Below, piece by piece: positions 21,231-35,500 of a stretch of DNA of 64,000 nt. Position numbers and translations under genes: made by a program. Source of the stretch: Polytrichum commune (Eukaryota; Streptophyta; Polytrichopsida; Polytrichales; Polytrichaceae); assembly GCA_950295325.1 (NCBI GenBank), contig OX485806.1:46185169-46249168 (forward strand), in the 5' to 3' direction. The notes beneath the pieces are model-generated. The model ran no database searches. It was given only the letters and a program-made list of their open reading frames with translations, and was not told where the DNA came from. How positions within the stretch are numbered: the stretch's first letter is position 1; every line of letters begins with the position of its first letter.

Positions 21231-23593
21231 TGAAATGTCGCTTAGTTAGGTCTTCCATTAGGCTCAAAGTGTTGTTTTTGTGGCTAAGTGAGTAAGGATG
21301 CTGACTTAAATGTGGCTTACTTAGCTCTTCAATAAGGCTGAAAGTGTTCTTTTTGTGGCTAACTGAGTAAGGGGGCTGACTTAAATGTGGGTTACTTAGC
21401 TCTTCAATAAGGCTCAAAGTGTTGATTTTGTGGCTAACTCTGTAAGGTGGCTGACTTAAATGTGGCTTAGTTAGGTCTTGAATTAGGCTGAAAGTGTTGT
21501 TTTTCTGGCTAACTGAGTAAGGGGCAGACTTAAATGTGGCTTAGTTAGGTCTTCCATTAGGCTCAAAGTGTTGTTTTTGTGGCTAACTGAGTAAGGATGC
21601 TGACTTAAATGTGGCTTACTTAGCTCTTCAATAAGGCTCAAAGTGTTGATTTTGTGGCTAACTGAGTAAGGGGGCTGACTTAAATGTGGCTTAGTTAGGT
21701 CTTGAATTAGGCTCAAAGTGTTGTTTTTCTGGCTAACTGAGTAAGTGGGCTGACTTAAATGTGGCTTAGTTAGGTCTTGAATTAGGCTCAAAGTGTTGTT
21801 TTTCTGGCTAAGTGAGTAAGGGGCAGACTAAAATGTGGCTTAGTTAGGTCTTCCATTAGGCTCAAAGTGTTGTTTCTGTGGCTAACTGAGTAAGGATGCT
21901 GACTTAAATGTGGCTTACTTAGCTCTTCAATAAGGCTCAAAGTGTTGTTTTTCTAGCCAACTGAGTAAGGGGGCTGACTTAAATGTGGCTTAGTTAGGTC
22001 TTGAATTAGGCTCAAAGTGTTGTTTTTCTGGCTAACTGAGTAAGGGGCAGACTTAAATGTGGCTTAGTTAGGTCTTCCATTAGGCTCAAAGTGTTGTTTT
22101 TCTGGCTAACTGAGTAAGGGGGCTAACTTAAATGTGGCTTACTTAGCTCTTCAATAAGGCTGAAAGTGTTGTTTTTGTGGCTAACTGAGTAAGCGGCAGA
22201 CTTAAATTTGGCTTAGTTAGGTCTTCCATTAGGCTCAAAGTGTTGTTTTTGTGGCTAACTGAGTAAGGATGCTGACTTAAATGTGGCTTACTTAGCTCTT
22301 CAATAAGGCTCAAAGTGTTGATTTTGTGGCTAACTGAGTAAGGGGGCTGACTTAAATGTGGCTTACTTAGCTCTTCAATAAGGCTCAAAGTGTTGTTTTT
22401 GTGGCTAACTGAGTGAGGGGCAGACTGAAATTTGGCTTAGTTAGGTCTTCCATTAGGCTCAAAGTGTTGTTTTTGTGGCTAACTGAGTAAGGATGCTGAC
22501 TTAAATGTGGCTTACTTAGCTCTTCAATAAGGCTCAAAGTGTTGATTTTGTGGCTAACTGAGTAAGGGGGCTGACTTAAATGTGGCTTACTTAGCTCTTC
22601 AATAAGGCTCAAAGTGTTGTTTTTGTGGCTAACTGAGTGAGGGGCAGACTGAAATGTGGCTTAGTTAGGTCTTCCATTAGGCTCAAAGTGTTGTTTTTGT
22701 GGCTAACTGAGTAAGGATGCTGACTTAAATGTGGCTTACTTAGCTCTTCAATAAGGCTCAAAGTGTTGATTTTGTGGCTAACTGAGTAAGGGGGCTGACT
22801 TAAATGTGGCTTACTTAGCTCTTCAATAAGGCTCAAAGTGTTGTTTTTCTGGCTAACTGAGTAAGGGGCAGACTGAAATGTCGCTTAGTTAGGTCTTCCA
22901 TTAAGCTCAAAGTGTTGTTTTTGTGGCTAAGTGAGTAAGGATGCTGACTTAAATGTGGCTTACTTAGCTCTTCAATAAGGCTGAAAGTGTTGTTTTTGTG
23001 GCTAACTGAGTAAGGGGGCTGACTTAAATGTGGGTTACTTAGCTCTTCAATAAGGCTCAAAGTGTTGATTTTGTGGCTAACTGTGTAAGGTGGCTGACTT
23101 AAATGTGGCTTAGTTAGGTCTTGAATTAGGCTGAAAGTGTTGTTTTTCTGGCTAACTGAGTAAGGGGCAGACTTAAATGTGGCTTAGTTAGGTCTTCCAT
23201 TAGGCTCAAAGTGTTGTTTTTGTGGCTAACTGAGTAAGGATGCTGACTTAAATGTGGCTTACTTAGCTCTTCAATAAGGCTCAAAGTGTTGATTTTGTGG
23301 CTAACTGAGTAAGGGGGCTGACTTAAATGTGGCTTAGTTAGGTCTTGAATTAGGCTCAAAGTGTTGTTTTTCTGGCTAACTGAGTAAGGGGGCTGACTTA
23401 AATGTGGCTTAGTTAGGTCTTGAATTAGGCTCAAAGTGTTGTTTTTCTGGCTAAGTGAGTAAGGGGCAGACTAAAATGTGGCTTAGTTAGGTCTTCCATT
23501 AGGCTCAAAGTGTTGTTTTTGTGGCTAACTGAGTAAGGATGCTGACTTAAATGTGGCTTACTTAGCTCTTCAATAAGGCTCAAAGTGTTGTTT
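20966..23593. repeat. Higher-order tandem duplication, period 1643 bp
   Basis: About 20966-21950 recurs at 22609-23593, offset 1643 bp (22 monomers). Diagnostic variants such as AAATGTCGCTTAG and GTAAGGTGGCTGAC are copied with it. Small differences (CTCTGTAAGG against CTGTGTAAGG) show limited divergence after duplication. Confidence 0.8.
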
Positions 23594-24939
23594 TTCTGGC
23601 TAACTGAGTAAGGGGCAGACTGAAATGTGGTTTTGTTAGGTCTTCCATTAGGCTCAAAGTGTTGTTTTTGTGGCTAACTGAGTAAGGATGCTGACTTAAA
23701 TGTGGCTTACTTAGCTCTTCAATAAGGCTCAAAGTGTTGTTTTTGTGGCTAACTGAGTAAGGGGCAGACTGAGATGTGGCTTAGTTAGGTCTTCCATTAG
23801 GCTCAAAGTGTTGTTTTTGTGGCTAACTGAGTAAGGATGCTGACTTAAATGTGGCTTACTTAGCTCTTCAATAAGGCTCAAAGTGTTGATTTTGTGGCTA
23901 ACTGAGTAAGGGGGCTGACTTAAATGTGGCTTACTTAGCTCTTCAATAAGGCTCAAAGTGTTGTTTTTCTGGCTAACTGAGTAAGGGGCTGACTTAAATG
24001 TGGCTTAGTTAGGTCTTCCATAAGGCTCAAAGTGTTGTTTTTCTGGCTAACTGAGTAAGGGGCAGACTTGAATGTGGCTTAGTTAGGTCTTGAATTAGGC
24101 TGAAAGTGTTGTTTTTCTAGCTAACTGAGTAAAGGGGCTGATTTAAATGTGGCTTAGTTAGGTCTTCCATTAGGCTCAAAGTGTTGTTTTTGTGGCTAAC
24201 TGAGTAAGGATGCTGACTTAAATGTGGTTTACTTAGCTCTTCAATAAGGCTTAAAGTGTTGATTTTGTGGCTAACTGACTAAAGGGGCTGACTTAAATGT
24301 GGCTTAGTTAGGTCTTCCATTAGGCTCAAAGTGTTGTTTTTGTGGCTAACTGAGTAAGGATGCTGATTTAAATGTGGCTTACTTAGCTCTTCAGTAAGGC
24401 TCAAAGTGTTGATTTTGTGGCTAACTGACTAAGGGGGCTGACTTAAATGTGGCTTAGTTAGGTCTTCCATTAGGCTCAAAGTGTTGTTTTTGTGGCTAAC
24501 TGAGTAAGGGGGCTAACTTAAATGTGGCTTAGTTAGGTCTTCCATTAGGCTCAAAGTGTTGTTTTTCTGGCTAACTGAGTAAGGGGGTTGACTTAAATGT
24601 GACTTACTTAGCTCTTCAATAAGGCTCAAAGTGTTGTTTTTCTGGCTAACTGAGTAAGGGGCACACTGAAATGTGGCTTAGTTAGGTCTTACATTAGGCT
24701 CAAAGTGTTGTTTTTGTGGCTAACTGAGTAAGGATGCTGACTTAAATGTGGCTTACTTAGCTCTTCAATAAGGCTCAAAGTGTTGATTTTGTGGCTAACT
24801 GAGTAAGGGGGCGGACTTAAATGTGGCTTACTTAGCTCTTCAATAAGGCTCAAAGTGTTGTTTTTCTAGCTAATTGAGTAAGGGGCAGACTGAAATGTGG
24901 TTTTGTTAGGTCTTCCATTAGGCTCAAAGTGTTGTTTTT

Positions 24940-27900
24940 GTGGCTAACTGAGTAAGGATGCTGACTTAAATGTGGCTTACTTAGCTCTTCAATAAGGCTC
25001 AAAATGTTGATTTTGTGGCTAACTGAGTAAGGGGGCTGACTTAAATGTGGCTTACTTAGCTCTTCAATAAGGCTCAAAGTGTTGTTTTTGTGGCTAACTT
25101 AGTAAGGGGGCTGACTTAAATGTGGCTTAGTTAGGTCTTCCATTAGGCTCAAAGTGTTGATTTTGTGGCTAACTGAGTAAGGGGGCTGAGTTAAATGTGG
25201 CTTACTTGGCTCTTCAATAAGGCTCAAAGTGTTGATTTTGTGGCTAACTGAGTAAGGGGGCAGACTGAAATGTGGCTTAGTTAGGTCTTCAATAAGGCTC
25301 AAAGTGTTGTTTTTCTGGCTAACTGAGTAAGGGGCAGACTGAAATGTGGCTTAGTTAGGTCTTCCATTAGGCTCAAAGTGTTGATTTTGTGGCTAACTGA
25401 GTAAGGGGGCTGACTTAAATGTGGCTTACTTAGCTCTTCAATAAGGCTCAAAGTGTTGTTTTTCTGGCTAACTGAGTAAGGGGCTGACTTAAATGTGGCT
25501 TAGTTAGGTCTTCCATAAGGCTCAAAGTGTTGTTTTTCTGGCTAACTGAGTAAGGGGCAGACTTGAATGTGGCTTAGTTAGGTCTTGAATTAGGCTGAAA
25601 GTGTTGTTTTTCTAGCTAACTGATTAAAGGGGCTGATTTAAATGTGGCTTAGTTAGCTCTTCCATTAGGCTCAAAGTGTTGTTTTTGTGGCTAACTGAGT
25701 AAGGATGCTGACTTAAATGTGGTTTACTTAGGTCTTCAATAAGGCTCAAAGTGTTGATTTTGTGGCTAACTGACTAAGGGGGCTGACTTAAATGTGGCTT
25801 AGTTAGGTCTTCCATTAGGCTCAAAGTGTTGTTTTTGTGGCTAACTGAGTAAGGGGGCTAACTTAAATGTGGCTTAGTTAGGTCTTCCATTAGGCTCAAA
25901 GTGTTGTTTTTGTGGCTAACTGAGTAAGGGGGTTGACTTAAATGTGACTTACTTAGCTCTTCAATAAGGCTCAAAGTGTTGTTTTTCTGGCTAACTGAGT
26001 AAGGGGCAGACTTAAATGTGGCTTAGTTAGGTCTTCCATTAGGCTCAAAGTGTTGATTTTGTGGCTAACTGAGTAAGGATGCTGACTTAAATGTGGCTTA
26101 CTTGGCTCTTCAATAAGGCTCAAAGTGTTGATTTTGTGGCTAACTGAGTAAGGGGGCTAACTTAAATGTGGCTTACTTAGCTCTTTAATAAGCCTCAAAG
26201 TGTTGTTTTTGTGGCTAACTGAGTAAGGGGGCTGACTTAAATGTGGATTAGTTAGGTCTTCCATTAGGCTCAAAGTGTTGATTTTGTGGCTAACTGAGTA
26301 AGGGGGCTGACTTAAATGTGGCTTACTTGGCTCTTCAATAAGGCTCAAAGTGTTGTTTTTCTGGCTAACTGAGTAAGGGGCAGACTTAAATGTGGCTTAG
26401 TTAGGTCTTCCATTAGGCTCAAAGTGTTGATTTTGTCGCTAACTGAGTAAGGGGGCTGACTTAAATGTGGCTTAGTTAGGTCGTCAATAAGGCTCAAAGT
26501 GTTGTTTTTCTGGCTAACAGAGTAAGGGGCTGACTTAAATGTGGCTTACTTAGCTCTTCAATAAGGCTCAAAGTGTTGTCTTTCTGGGTAACTTAGTAAG
26601 GATGCTGACTTAAATGTGGCTTATATAGCTCTTCAATAAGGCTCAAAGTGTTGATTTTGTGGCTAACTGAGTAAGGGGGCTAACTTAAATGTGGCTTTGT
26701 TAGGTGTTGAATTAGGCTCAAAGTGTTGTTTTTCTGGCTAACTGAGTAAGGGGCAGACTTAAATGTGGCTTAGTTAGGTCTTCCATTAGGCTCAAAGTGT
26801 TGATTTTGTGGCTAACTGCGTAAGGGGGTTGACTTAAATGTGGCTTACATAGCTCTTCAATAAGGCTCAAAGTGTTGTTTTTCTAGCTAACTGAGTAAGG
26901 GGCAGACTGAAATGTGGCTTAGTTAGGTCTTCCATTAGGCTCAAAGTGTTGTTTTTGTGGGTAACTGAGTAAGGATGCTGACTTAAATGTGGCTTACTTA
27001 GCTCTTCAATAAGGCTCAAAGTGTTGATTTTGTGGCTAACTGAGTAAGGGGGCTGACTTAAATGTGGCTTACTTAGCTCTTCAATAAGGCTCAAAGTGTT
27101 GTTTTTCTGGCTAACTGAGTAAGGGGCAGACTTGAATGTGGCTTAGTTAGGTCTTGAATTAGGCTGAAAGTGTTGTTTTTCTAGCTAACTGATTAAAGGG
27201 GCTGATTTAAATGTGGCTTAGTTAGCTCTTCCATTAGGCTCAAAGTGTTGTTTTTGTGGCTAACTGAGTAAGGATGCTGACTTAAATGTGGTTTACTTAG
27301 GTCTTCAATAAGGCTCAAAGTGTTGATTTTGTGGCTAACTGACTAAGGGGGCTGACTTAAATGTGGCTTAGTTAGGTCTTCCATTAGGCTCAAAGTGTTG
27401 TTTTTGTGGCTAACTGATTAAGGGGGTTGACTTAAATGTGACTTACTTAGCTCTTCAATAAGGCTCAAAGTGTTGTTTTTCTGGCTAACTGAGTAAGGGG
27501 CAGACTTAAATGTGGCTTAGTTAGGTCTTCCATTAGGCTCAAAGTGTTGATTTTGTGGCTAACTGAGTAAGGATGCTGACTTAAATGTGGCTTACTTGGC
27601 TCTTCAATAAGGCTCAAAGTGTTGATTTTGTGGCTAACTGAGTAAGGGGGCTAACTTAAATGTGGCTTACTTAGCTCTTTAATAAGCCTCAAAGTGTTGT
27701 TTTTGTAGCTAACTGAGTAAGGGGGCTGACTTAAATGTGGCTTAGTTAGGTCTTCCATTAGGCTCAAAGTGTTGATTTTGTGGCTAACTGAGTAAGGGGG
27801 CTGACTTAAATGTGGCTTACTTGGCTCTTCAATAAGGCTCAAAGTGTTGTTTTTCTGGCTAACTGAGTAAGGGGCAGACTTAAATGTGGCTTAGTTAGGT

Positions 27901-30900
27901 CTTCCATTAGGCTCAAAGTGTTGATTTTGTGGCTAACTGAGTAAGGGGGCTGACTTAAATGTGGCTTAGTTAGGTCGTCAATAAGGCTCAAAGTGTTGTT
28001 TTTGTGGCTAACTGAGTAAGGATGCTGACTTAAATGTGGCTTACTTAGCTCTTCAATAAGGCTCAAAATGTTGATTTTGTGGCTAACTGAGTAAGGGGGC
28101 TGACTTAAATGTGGCTTACTTAGCTCTTCAATAAGGCTCAAAGTGTTGTTTTTGTGGCTAACTTAGTAAGGGGGCTGACTTAAATGTGGCTTAGTTAGGT
28201 CTTCCATTAGGCTCAAAGTGTTGATTTTGTGGCTAACTGAGTAAGGGGGCTGAGTTAAATGTGGCTTACTTGGCTCTTCAATAAGGCTCAAAGTGTTGAT
28301 TTTGTGGCTAACTGAGTAAGGGGGCAGACTGAAATGTGGCTTAGTTAGGTCTTCAATAAGGCTCAAAGTGTTGTTTTTCTGGCTAACTGAGTAAGGGGCA
28401 GACTGAAATGTGGCTTAGTTAGGTCTTCCATTAGGCTCAAAGTGTTGATTTTGTGGCTAACTGAGTAAGGGGGCTGACTTAAATGTGGCTTACTTAGCTC
28501 TTCAATAAGGCTCAAAGTGTTGTTTTTCTGGCTAACTGAGTAAGGGGCTGACTTAAATGTGGCTTAGTTAGGTCTTCCATAAGGCTCAAAGTGTTGTTTT
28601 TCTGGCTAACTGAGTAAGGGGCAGACTTGAATGTGGCTTAGTTAGGTCTTGAATTAGGCTGAAAGTGTTGTTTTTCTAGCTAACTGATTAAAGGGGCTGA
28701 TTTAAATGTGGCTTAGTTAGCTCTTCCATTAGGCTCAAAGTGTTGTTTTTGTGGCTAACTGAGTAAGGATGCTGACTTAAATGTGGTTTACTTAGGTCTT
28801 CAATAAGGCTCAAAGTGTTGATTTTGTGGCTAACTGACTAAGGGGGCTGACTTAAATGTGGCTTAGTTAGGTCTTCCATTAGGCTCAAAGTGTTGTTTTT
28901 GTGGCTAACTGAGTAAGGGGGCTAACTTAAATGTGGCTTAGTTAGGTCTTCCATTAGGCTCAAAGTGTTGTTTTTGTGGCTAACTGAGTAAGGGGGTTGA
29001 CTTAAATGTGACTTACTTAGCTCTTCAATAAGGCTCAAAGTGTTGTTTTTCTGGCTAACTGAGTAAGGGGCAGACTTAAATGTGGCTTAGTTAGGTCTTC
29101 CATTAGGCTCAAAGTGTTGATTTTGTGGCTAACTGAGTAAGGATGCTGACTTAAATGTGGCTTACTTGGCTCTTCAATAAGGCTCAAAGTGTTGATTTTG
29201 TGGCTAACTGAGTAAGGGGGCTAACTTAAATGTGGCTTACTTAGCTCTTTAATAAGCCTCAAAGTGTTGTTTTTGTGGCTAACTGAGTAAGGGGGCTGAC
29301 TTAAATGTGGCTTAGTTAGGTCTTCCATTAGGCTCAAAGTGTTGATTTTGTGGCTAACTGAGTAAGGGGGCTGACTTAAATGTGGCTTACTTGGCTCTTC
29401 AATAAGGCTCAAAGTGTTGTTTTTCTGGCTAACTGAGTAAGGGGCAGACTTAAATGTGGCTTAGTTAGGTCTTCCATTAGGCTCAAAGTGTTGATTTTGT
29501 CGCTAACTGAGTAAGGGGGCTGACTTAAATGTGGCTTAGTTAGGTCGTCAATAAGGCTCAAAGTGTTGTTTTTCTGGCTAACAGAGTAAGGGGCTGACTT
29601 AAATGTGGCTTACTTAGCTCTTCAATAAGGCTCAAAGTGTTGTTTTTCTGGGTAACTTAGTAAGGATGCTGACTTAAATGTGGCTTATATAGCTCTTCAA
29701 TAAGGCTCAAAGTGTTGATTTTGTGGCTAACTGAGTAAGGGGGCTAACTTAAATGTGGCTTTGTTAGGTGTTGAATTAGGCTCAAAGTGTTGTTTTTCTG
29801 GCTAACTGAGTAAGGGGCAGACTTAAATGTGGCTTAGTTAGGTCTTCCATTAGGCTCAAAGTGTTGATTTTGTGGCTAACTGCGTAAGGGGGTTGACTTA
29901 AATGTGGCTTACATAGCTCTTCAATAAGGCTCAAAGTGTTGTTTTTCTAGCTAACTGAGTAAGGGGCAGACTGAAATGTGGCTTAGTTAGGTCTTCCATT
30001 AGGCTCAAAGTGTTGTTTTTGTGGGTAACTGAGTAAGGATGCTGACTTAAATGTGGCTTACTTAGCTCTTCAATAAGGCTCAAAGTGTTGATTTTGTGGC
30101 TAACTGAGTAAGGGGGCTGACTTAAATGTGGCTTACTTAGCTCTTCAATAAGGCTCAAAGTGTTGTTTTTCTGGCTAACTGAGTAAGGGGCAGACTTGAA
30201 TGTGGCTTAGTTAGGTCTTGAATTAGGCTGAAAGTGTTGTTTTTCTAGCTAACTGATTAAAGGGGCTGATTTAAATGTGGCTTAGTTAGCTCTTCCATTA
30301 GGCTCAAAGTGTTGTTTTTGTGGCTAACTGAGTAAGGATGCTGACTTAAATGTGGTTTACTTAGGTCTTCAATAAGGCTCAAAGTGTTGATTTTGTGGCT
30401 AACTGACTAAGGGGGCTGACTTAAATGTGGCTTAGTTAGGTCTTCCATTAGGCTCAAAGTGTTGTTTTTGTGGCTAACTGATTAAGGGGGTTGACTTAAA
30501 TGTGACTTACTTAGCTCTTCAATAAGGCTCAAAGTGTTGTTTTTCTGGCTAACTGAGTAAGGGGCAGACTTAAATGTGGCTTAGTTAGGTCTTCCATTAG
30601 GCTCAAAGTGTTGATTTTGTGGCTAACTGAGTAAGGATGCTGACTTAAATGTGGCTTACTTGGCTCTTCAATAAGGCTCAAAGTGTTGATTTTGTGGCTA
30701 ACTGAGTAAGGGGGCTAACTTAAATGTGGCTTACTTAGCTCTTTAATAAGCCTCAAAGTGTTGTTTTTGTGGCTAACTGAGTAAGGGGGCTGACTTAAAT
30801 GTGGCTTAGTTAGGTCTTCCATTAGGCTCAAAGTGTTGATTTTGTGGCTAACTGAGTAAGGGGGCTGACTTAAATGTGGCTTACTTGGCTCTTCAATAAG

Positions 30901-31054
30901 GCTCAAAGTGTTGTTTTTCTGGCTAACTGAGTAAGGGGCAGACTTAAATGTGGCTTAGTTAGGTCTTCCATTAGGCTCAAAGTGTTGATTTTGTCGCTAA
31001 CTGAGTAAGGGGGCTGACTTAAATGTGGCTTAGTTAGGTCGTCAATAAGGCTCA
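24940..31054. repeat. Higher-order tandem duplication, period 3064 bp with inner 1494-bp period
   Basis: About 24940-27990 is repeated at 28004-31054 (offset 3064, 41 monomers). Inside each copy a shorter duplication of offset 1494 (20 monomers) is visible: 26157 to 27651 and 29221 to 30715. One further 1494-bp step links 29931 to 31425. The outer duplication therefore copied a region that was already internally duplicated. The copies are nearly identical over long stretches. Confidence 0.85.
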
Positions 31055-31369
31055 AAGTGTTGTTTTTCTGGCTAACAGAGTAAGGGGCTGACTTAAATGT
31101 GGCTTACTTAGCTCTTCAATAAGGCTCAAAGTGTTGTTTTTCTGGGTAACTTAGTAAGGATGCTGACTTAAATGTGGCTTATATAGCTCTTCAATAAGGC
31201 TCAAAGTGTTGATTTTGTGGCTAACTGAGTAAGGGGGCTAACTTAAATGTGGCTTTGTTAGGTGTTGAATTAGGCTCAAAGTGTTGTTTTTCTGGCTAAC
31301 TGAGTAAGGGGCAGACTTAAATGTGGCTTAGTTAGGTCTTCCATTAGGCTCAAAGTGTTGATTTTGTGG

Positions 31370-32558
31370 CTAACTGCGTAAGGGGGTTGACTTAAATGTG
31401 GCTTACATAGCTCTTCAATAAGGCTCAAAGTGTTGTTTTTCTAGCTAACTGAGTAAGGGGCAGACTGAAATGTGGCTTAGTTAGGTCTTCCATTAGGCTC
31501 AAAGTGTTGTTTTTGTGGGTAACTGAGTAAGGATGCTGACTTAAATGTGGCTTACTTAGCTCTTCAATAAGGCTCAAAGTGTTGATTTTGTGGCTAACTG
31601 AGTAAGGGGGCTGACTTAAATGTGGCTTACTTAGCTCTTCAATAAGGCTCAAAGTGTTGTTTTTCTGGCTAACTGAGTAAGGGGCAGACTGAAATGTGGT
31701 TTTGTTAGGTCTTCCATTAGGCTCAAAGTGTTGTTTTTGTGGCTAACTGAGTAAGGATGCTGACTTAAATGTGGCTTACTTAGCTCTTCAATAAGGCTCA
31801 AAATGTTGATTTTGTGGCTAACTGAGTAAGGGGGCTGACTTAAATGTGGCTTACTTAGCTCTTCAATAAGGCTCAAAGTGTTGTTTTTGTGGCTAACTTA
31901 GTAAGGGGGCTGACTTAAATGTGGCTTAGTTAGGTCTTCCATTAGGCTCAAAGTGTTGATTTTGTGGCTAACTGCGTAAGGGGGTTGACTTAAATGTGGC
32001 TTACATAGCTCTTCAATAAGGCTCAAAGTGTTGTTTTTCTAGCTAACTGAGTAAGGGGCAGACTGAAATGTGGCTTAGTTAGGTCTTCCATTAGGCTCAA
32101 AGTGTTGTTTTTGTGGGTAACTGAGTAAGGATGCTGACTTAAATGTGGCTTACTTAGCTCTTCAATAAGGCTCAAAGTGTTGATTTTGTGGCTAACTGAG
32201 TAAGGGGGCTGACTTAAATGTGGCTTACTTAGCTCTTCAATAAGGCTCAAAGTGTTGTTTTTCTGGCTAACTGAGTAAGGGGCAGACTGAAATGTGGTTT
32301 TGTTAGGTCTTCCATTAGGCTCAAAGTGTTGTTTTTGTGGCTAACTGAGTAAGGATGCTGACTTAAATGTGGCTTACTTAGCTCTTCAATAAGGCTCAAA
32401 ATGTTGATTTTGTGGCTAACTGAGTAAGGGGGCTGACTTAAATGTGGCTTACTTAGCTCTTCAATAAGGCTCAAAGTGTTGTTTTTGTGGCTAACTTAGT
32501 AAGGGGGCTGACTTAAATGTGGCTTAGTTAGGTCTTCCATTAGGCTCAAAGTGTTGAT
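31370..32558. repeat. Higher-order tandem duplication, period 598 bp
   Basis: About 31370-31960 recurs at 31968-32558, offset 598 bp or 8 monomers. Both copies begin with ACTGCGTAAGGGGGTTGAC and include GTGGGTAACTGAG and TTTTGTTAGG variants. Confidence 0.8.
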
Positions 32559-35500
32559 TTTGTGGCTAACTGAGTAAGGGGGCTGACTTAAATGTGGCTT
32601 ACTTGGCTCTTCAATAAGGCTGAAAGTGTTGTTTTTCTGGCTAACTGAGTAAGGGGCAGACTTAAATGTGGCTTAGTTAGGTCTTCCATTAGGCTCAAAG
32701 TGTTGATTTTGTGGCTAACTGAGTAAGGGGGCTGACTTAAATGTGGCTTAGTTAGGTCTTCAATAAGGCTCAAAGTGTTGTTTTTTTGGCTAACTGAGTA
32801 AGGGGCTGACTTAAATGTGGCTTACTTAGCTCTTCAATACGGCTCAAAGTGTTGTTTTTCTGGGTAACTTAGTAAGGATGCTGACTTAAATGTGGCTTAT
32901 ATAGCTCTTCAATAAGGCTCAAAGTGTTGATTTTGTGGCTAACTGAGTAAGGGGGCTAACTTAAATGTGGCTTAGTTAGGTCTTGAATTAGGCTCAAAGT
33001 GTTGTTTTTCTGGCTAACTGAGTAAGGGGCAGACTTAAATGTGGCTTAGTTAGGTCTTCCATTAGGCTCAAAGTGTTGATTTTGTGGCTAACTGAGTAAG
33101 GGGGCTGACTTAAATGTGGCTTACATAGCTCTTCAATAAGGCTCAAAGTGTTGTTTTTCTAGCTAACTGAGTAAGGGGCAGACTGAAATGTGGCTTAGTT
33201 AGGTCTTACATTAGGCTCAAAGTGTTGTTTTTGTGGCTAACTGAGTAAGGATGCTGACTTCAATGTGGCTTACTTAGCTCTTCAATAAGGCTCAAAGTGT
33301 TGATTTTGTGGCTAACTGAGTAAGGGGGCTGACTTAAATGTGGCTTACTTAGCTCTTCAATAAGGCTCAAAGTGTTGATTTTGTGGCTAACTGAGTAAGG
33401 GGCTGACTTAAATGCGGCTTAGTTAGGTCTTCCATTAGGCTCAAAGTGTTGTTTTTCTAGCTAACTGAGTAAGGGGCAGACTTGAATGTGGCTTAGTTAG
33501 GTCTTGAATTAGGCTGAAAGTGTTGTTTTTCTGGCTAACTAAGTAAGGGGCAGACTTAAATGTGGCTTAGTTAAGTCTTCCATTAGGCTCAAAGTGTTGT
33601 TTTTGTGGCTAACTGAGTAAGGATGCTGATTTAAATGTGGCTTACTTAGCTCTTCAATAAGGCTCAAAGTGTTGATTTTGTGGCTAACTGACTAAGGGGG
33701 CTGACTTAAATGTGGCTTAGTTAGGTCTTCCATTAGGCTCAAAGTGTTGTTTTTGTGGCTAACTGAGTAAGGGGGCTAACTTAAATGTGGCTTAGTTAGG
33801 TCTTCCATTAGGCTCAAAGTGTTGTTTTTGTGGCTAACTGAGTAAGGGTGTTGACTTAAATGTGGCTTACTTAGCTCTTCAATAAGGCTCAAAATGTTGA
33901 TTTTGTGGCTAACTGAGTAAGGGGGCTGACTTAAATGTGGCTTACTTAGCTCTTCAATAAGGCTCAAAGTGTTGTTTTTGTGGCTAACTGAGTAAGGGGC
34001 AGACTGAAATGTGGCTTAGTTAGGTCTTCCATTAGGCTCAAAGTGTTGATTTTGTGGCTAACTGAGTAAGGGGGCTGACTTAAATGTGGCTTACTTGGCT
34101 CTTCAATAAGGCTCAAAGTGTTGTTTTTCTGGCTAACTGAGTAAGGGGCAGACTTAAATGTGGCTTAGTTAGGTCTTCCATTAGGCTCAAAGTGTTGATT
34201 TTGTGGCTAACTGAGTAAGGGGGCTGACTTAAATGTGGCTTAGTTAGGTCTTCAATAAGGCTCAAAGTGTTGTTTTTCTGGCTAACTGAGTAAGGGGCTG
34301 ACTTAAATGTGGCTTACTTAGCTCTTCAATAAGGCTCAAAGTGTTGTTTTTCTGGGTAACTTAGTAAGGATGCTGACTTAAATGTGGCTTATATAGCTCT
34401 TCAATAAGGCTCAAAGTGTTGTTTTTCTGGCTAACTGAGTAAGGGGCAGACTTAAATGTGGTTTTGTTAGGTCTTCCATTAGGCTCAAAGTGTTGTTTTT
34501 GTGGCTAACTGAGTAAGGATGCTGACTTAAATGTGGCTTACTTAGCTCTTCAATAAGGCTCAAAATGTTGATTTTGTGGCTAACTGAGTAAGGGGGCTGA
34601 CTTAAATGTGCCTTACTTAGCTCTTCAATAAGGCTCAAAGTGTTGATTTTGTGGCGAACTGAGTAAGGGGGTTGACTTAAATGTGACTTACTTAGCTCTT
34701 CAATAAGGCTCAAAGTGTTGTTTTTCTGGCTAACTGAGTAAGGGGCACACTGAAATGTGGCTTAGTTAGGTCTTACATTAGGCTCAAAGTGTTGTTTTTG
34801 TGGCTAACTGAGTAAGGATGCTGACTTAAATGTGGCTTACTTAGCTCTTCAATAAGGCTCAAAGTGTTGATTTTGTGGCTAACTGAGTAAGGGGGCTGAC
34901 TTAAATGTGGCTTACTTAGCTCTTCAATAAGGCTCAAAGTGTTGTTTTTCTGGCTAACTGAGTAAGGGGCAGACTGAAATGTGGTTTTGTTAGGTCTTCC
35001 ATTAGGCTCAAAGTGTTGTTTTTGTGGCTAACTGAGTAAGGATGCTGACTTAAATGTGGCTTACTTAGCTCTTCAATAAGGCTCAAAGTGTTGATTTTGT
35101 GGCTAACTGAGTAAGGGGGCTGACTCAAATGTGGCTTACTTAGCTCTTCAATAAGGCTCAAAGTGTTGTTTTTCTGGCTAACTAAGTAAGGGGCAGACTG
35201 AAATGTGGTTTTGTTAGGTCTTCCATTAGGCTCAAAGTGTTGTTTTTGTGGCTAACTGAGTAAGGATGCTGACTTAAATGTGGCTTACTTAGCTCTTCAA
35301 TAAGGCTCAAAATGTTGATTTTGTGGCTAACTGAATAAGGGGGCAGACTTGAATGTGGCCTAGTTAGGTCTTCGATTAGGCTCAAAGTGTTGTTTTTCTG
35401 GCTAACTGAGTAAGGGGCAGACTGAAATGTGGCTTAGTTAGGTCTTCCATTAGGCTCAAAGTGTTATTTTTGTGGCTAACTGAGTAAGGATGCTGACTTA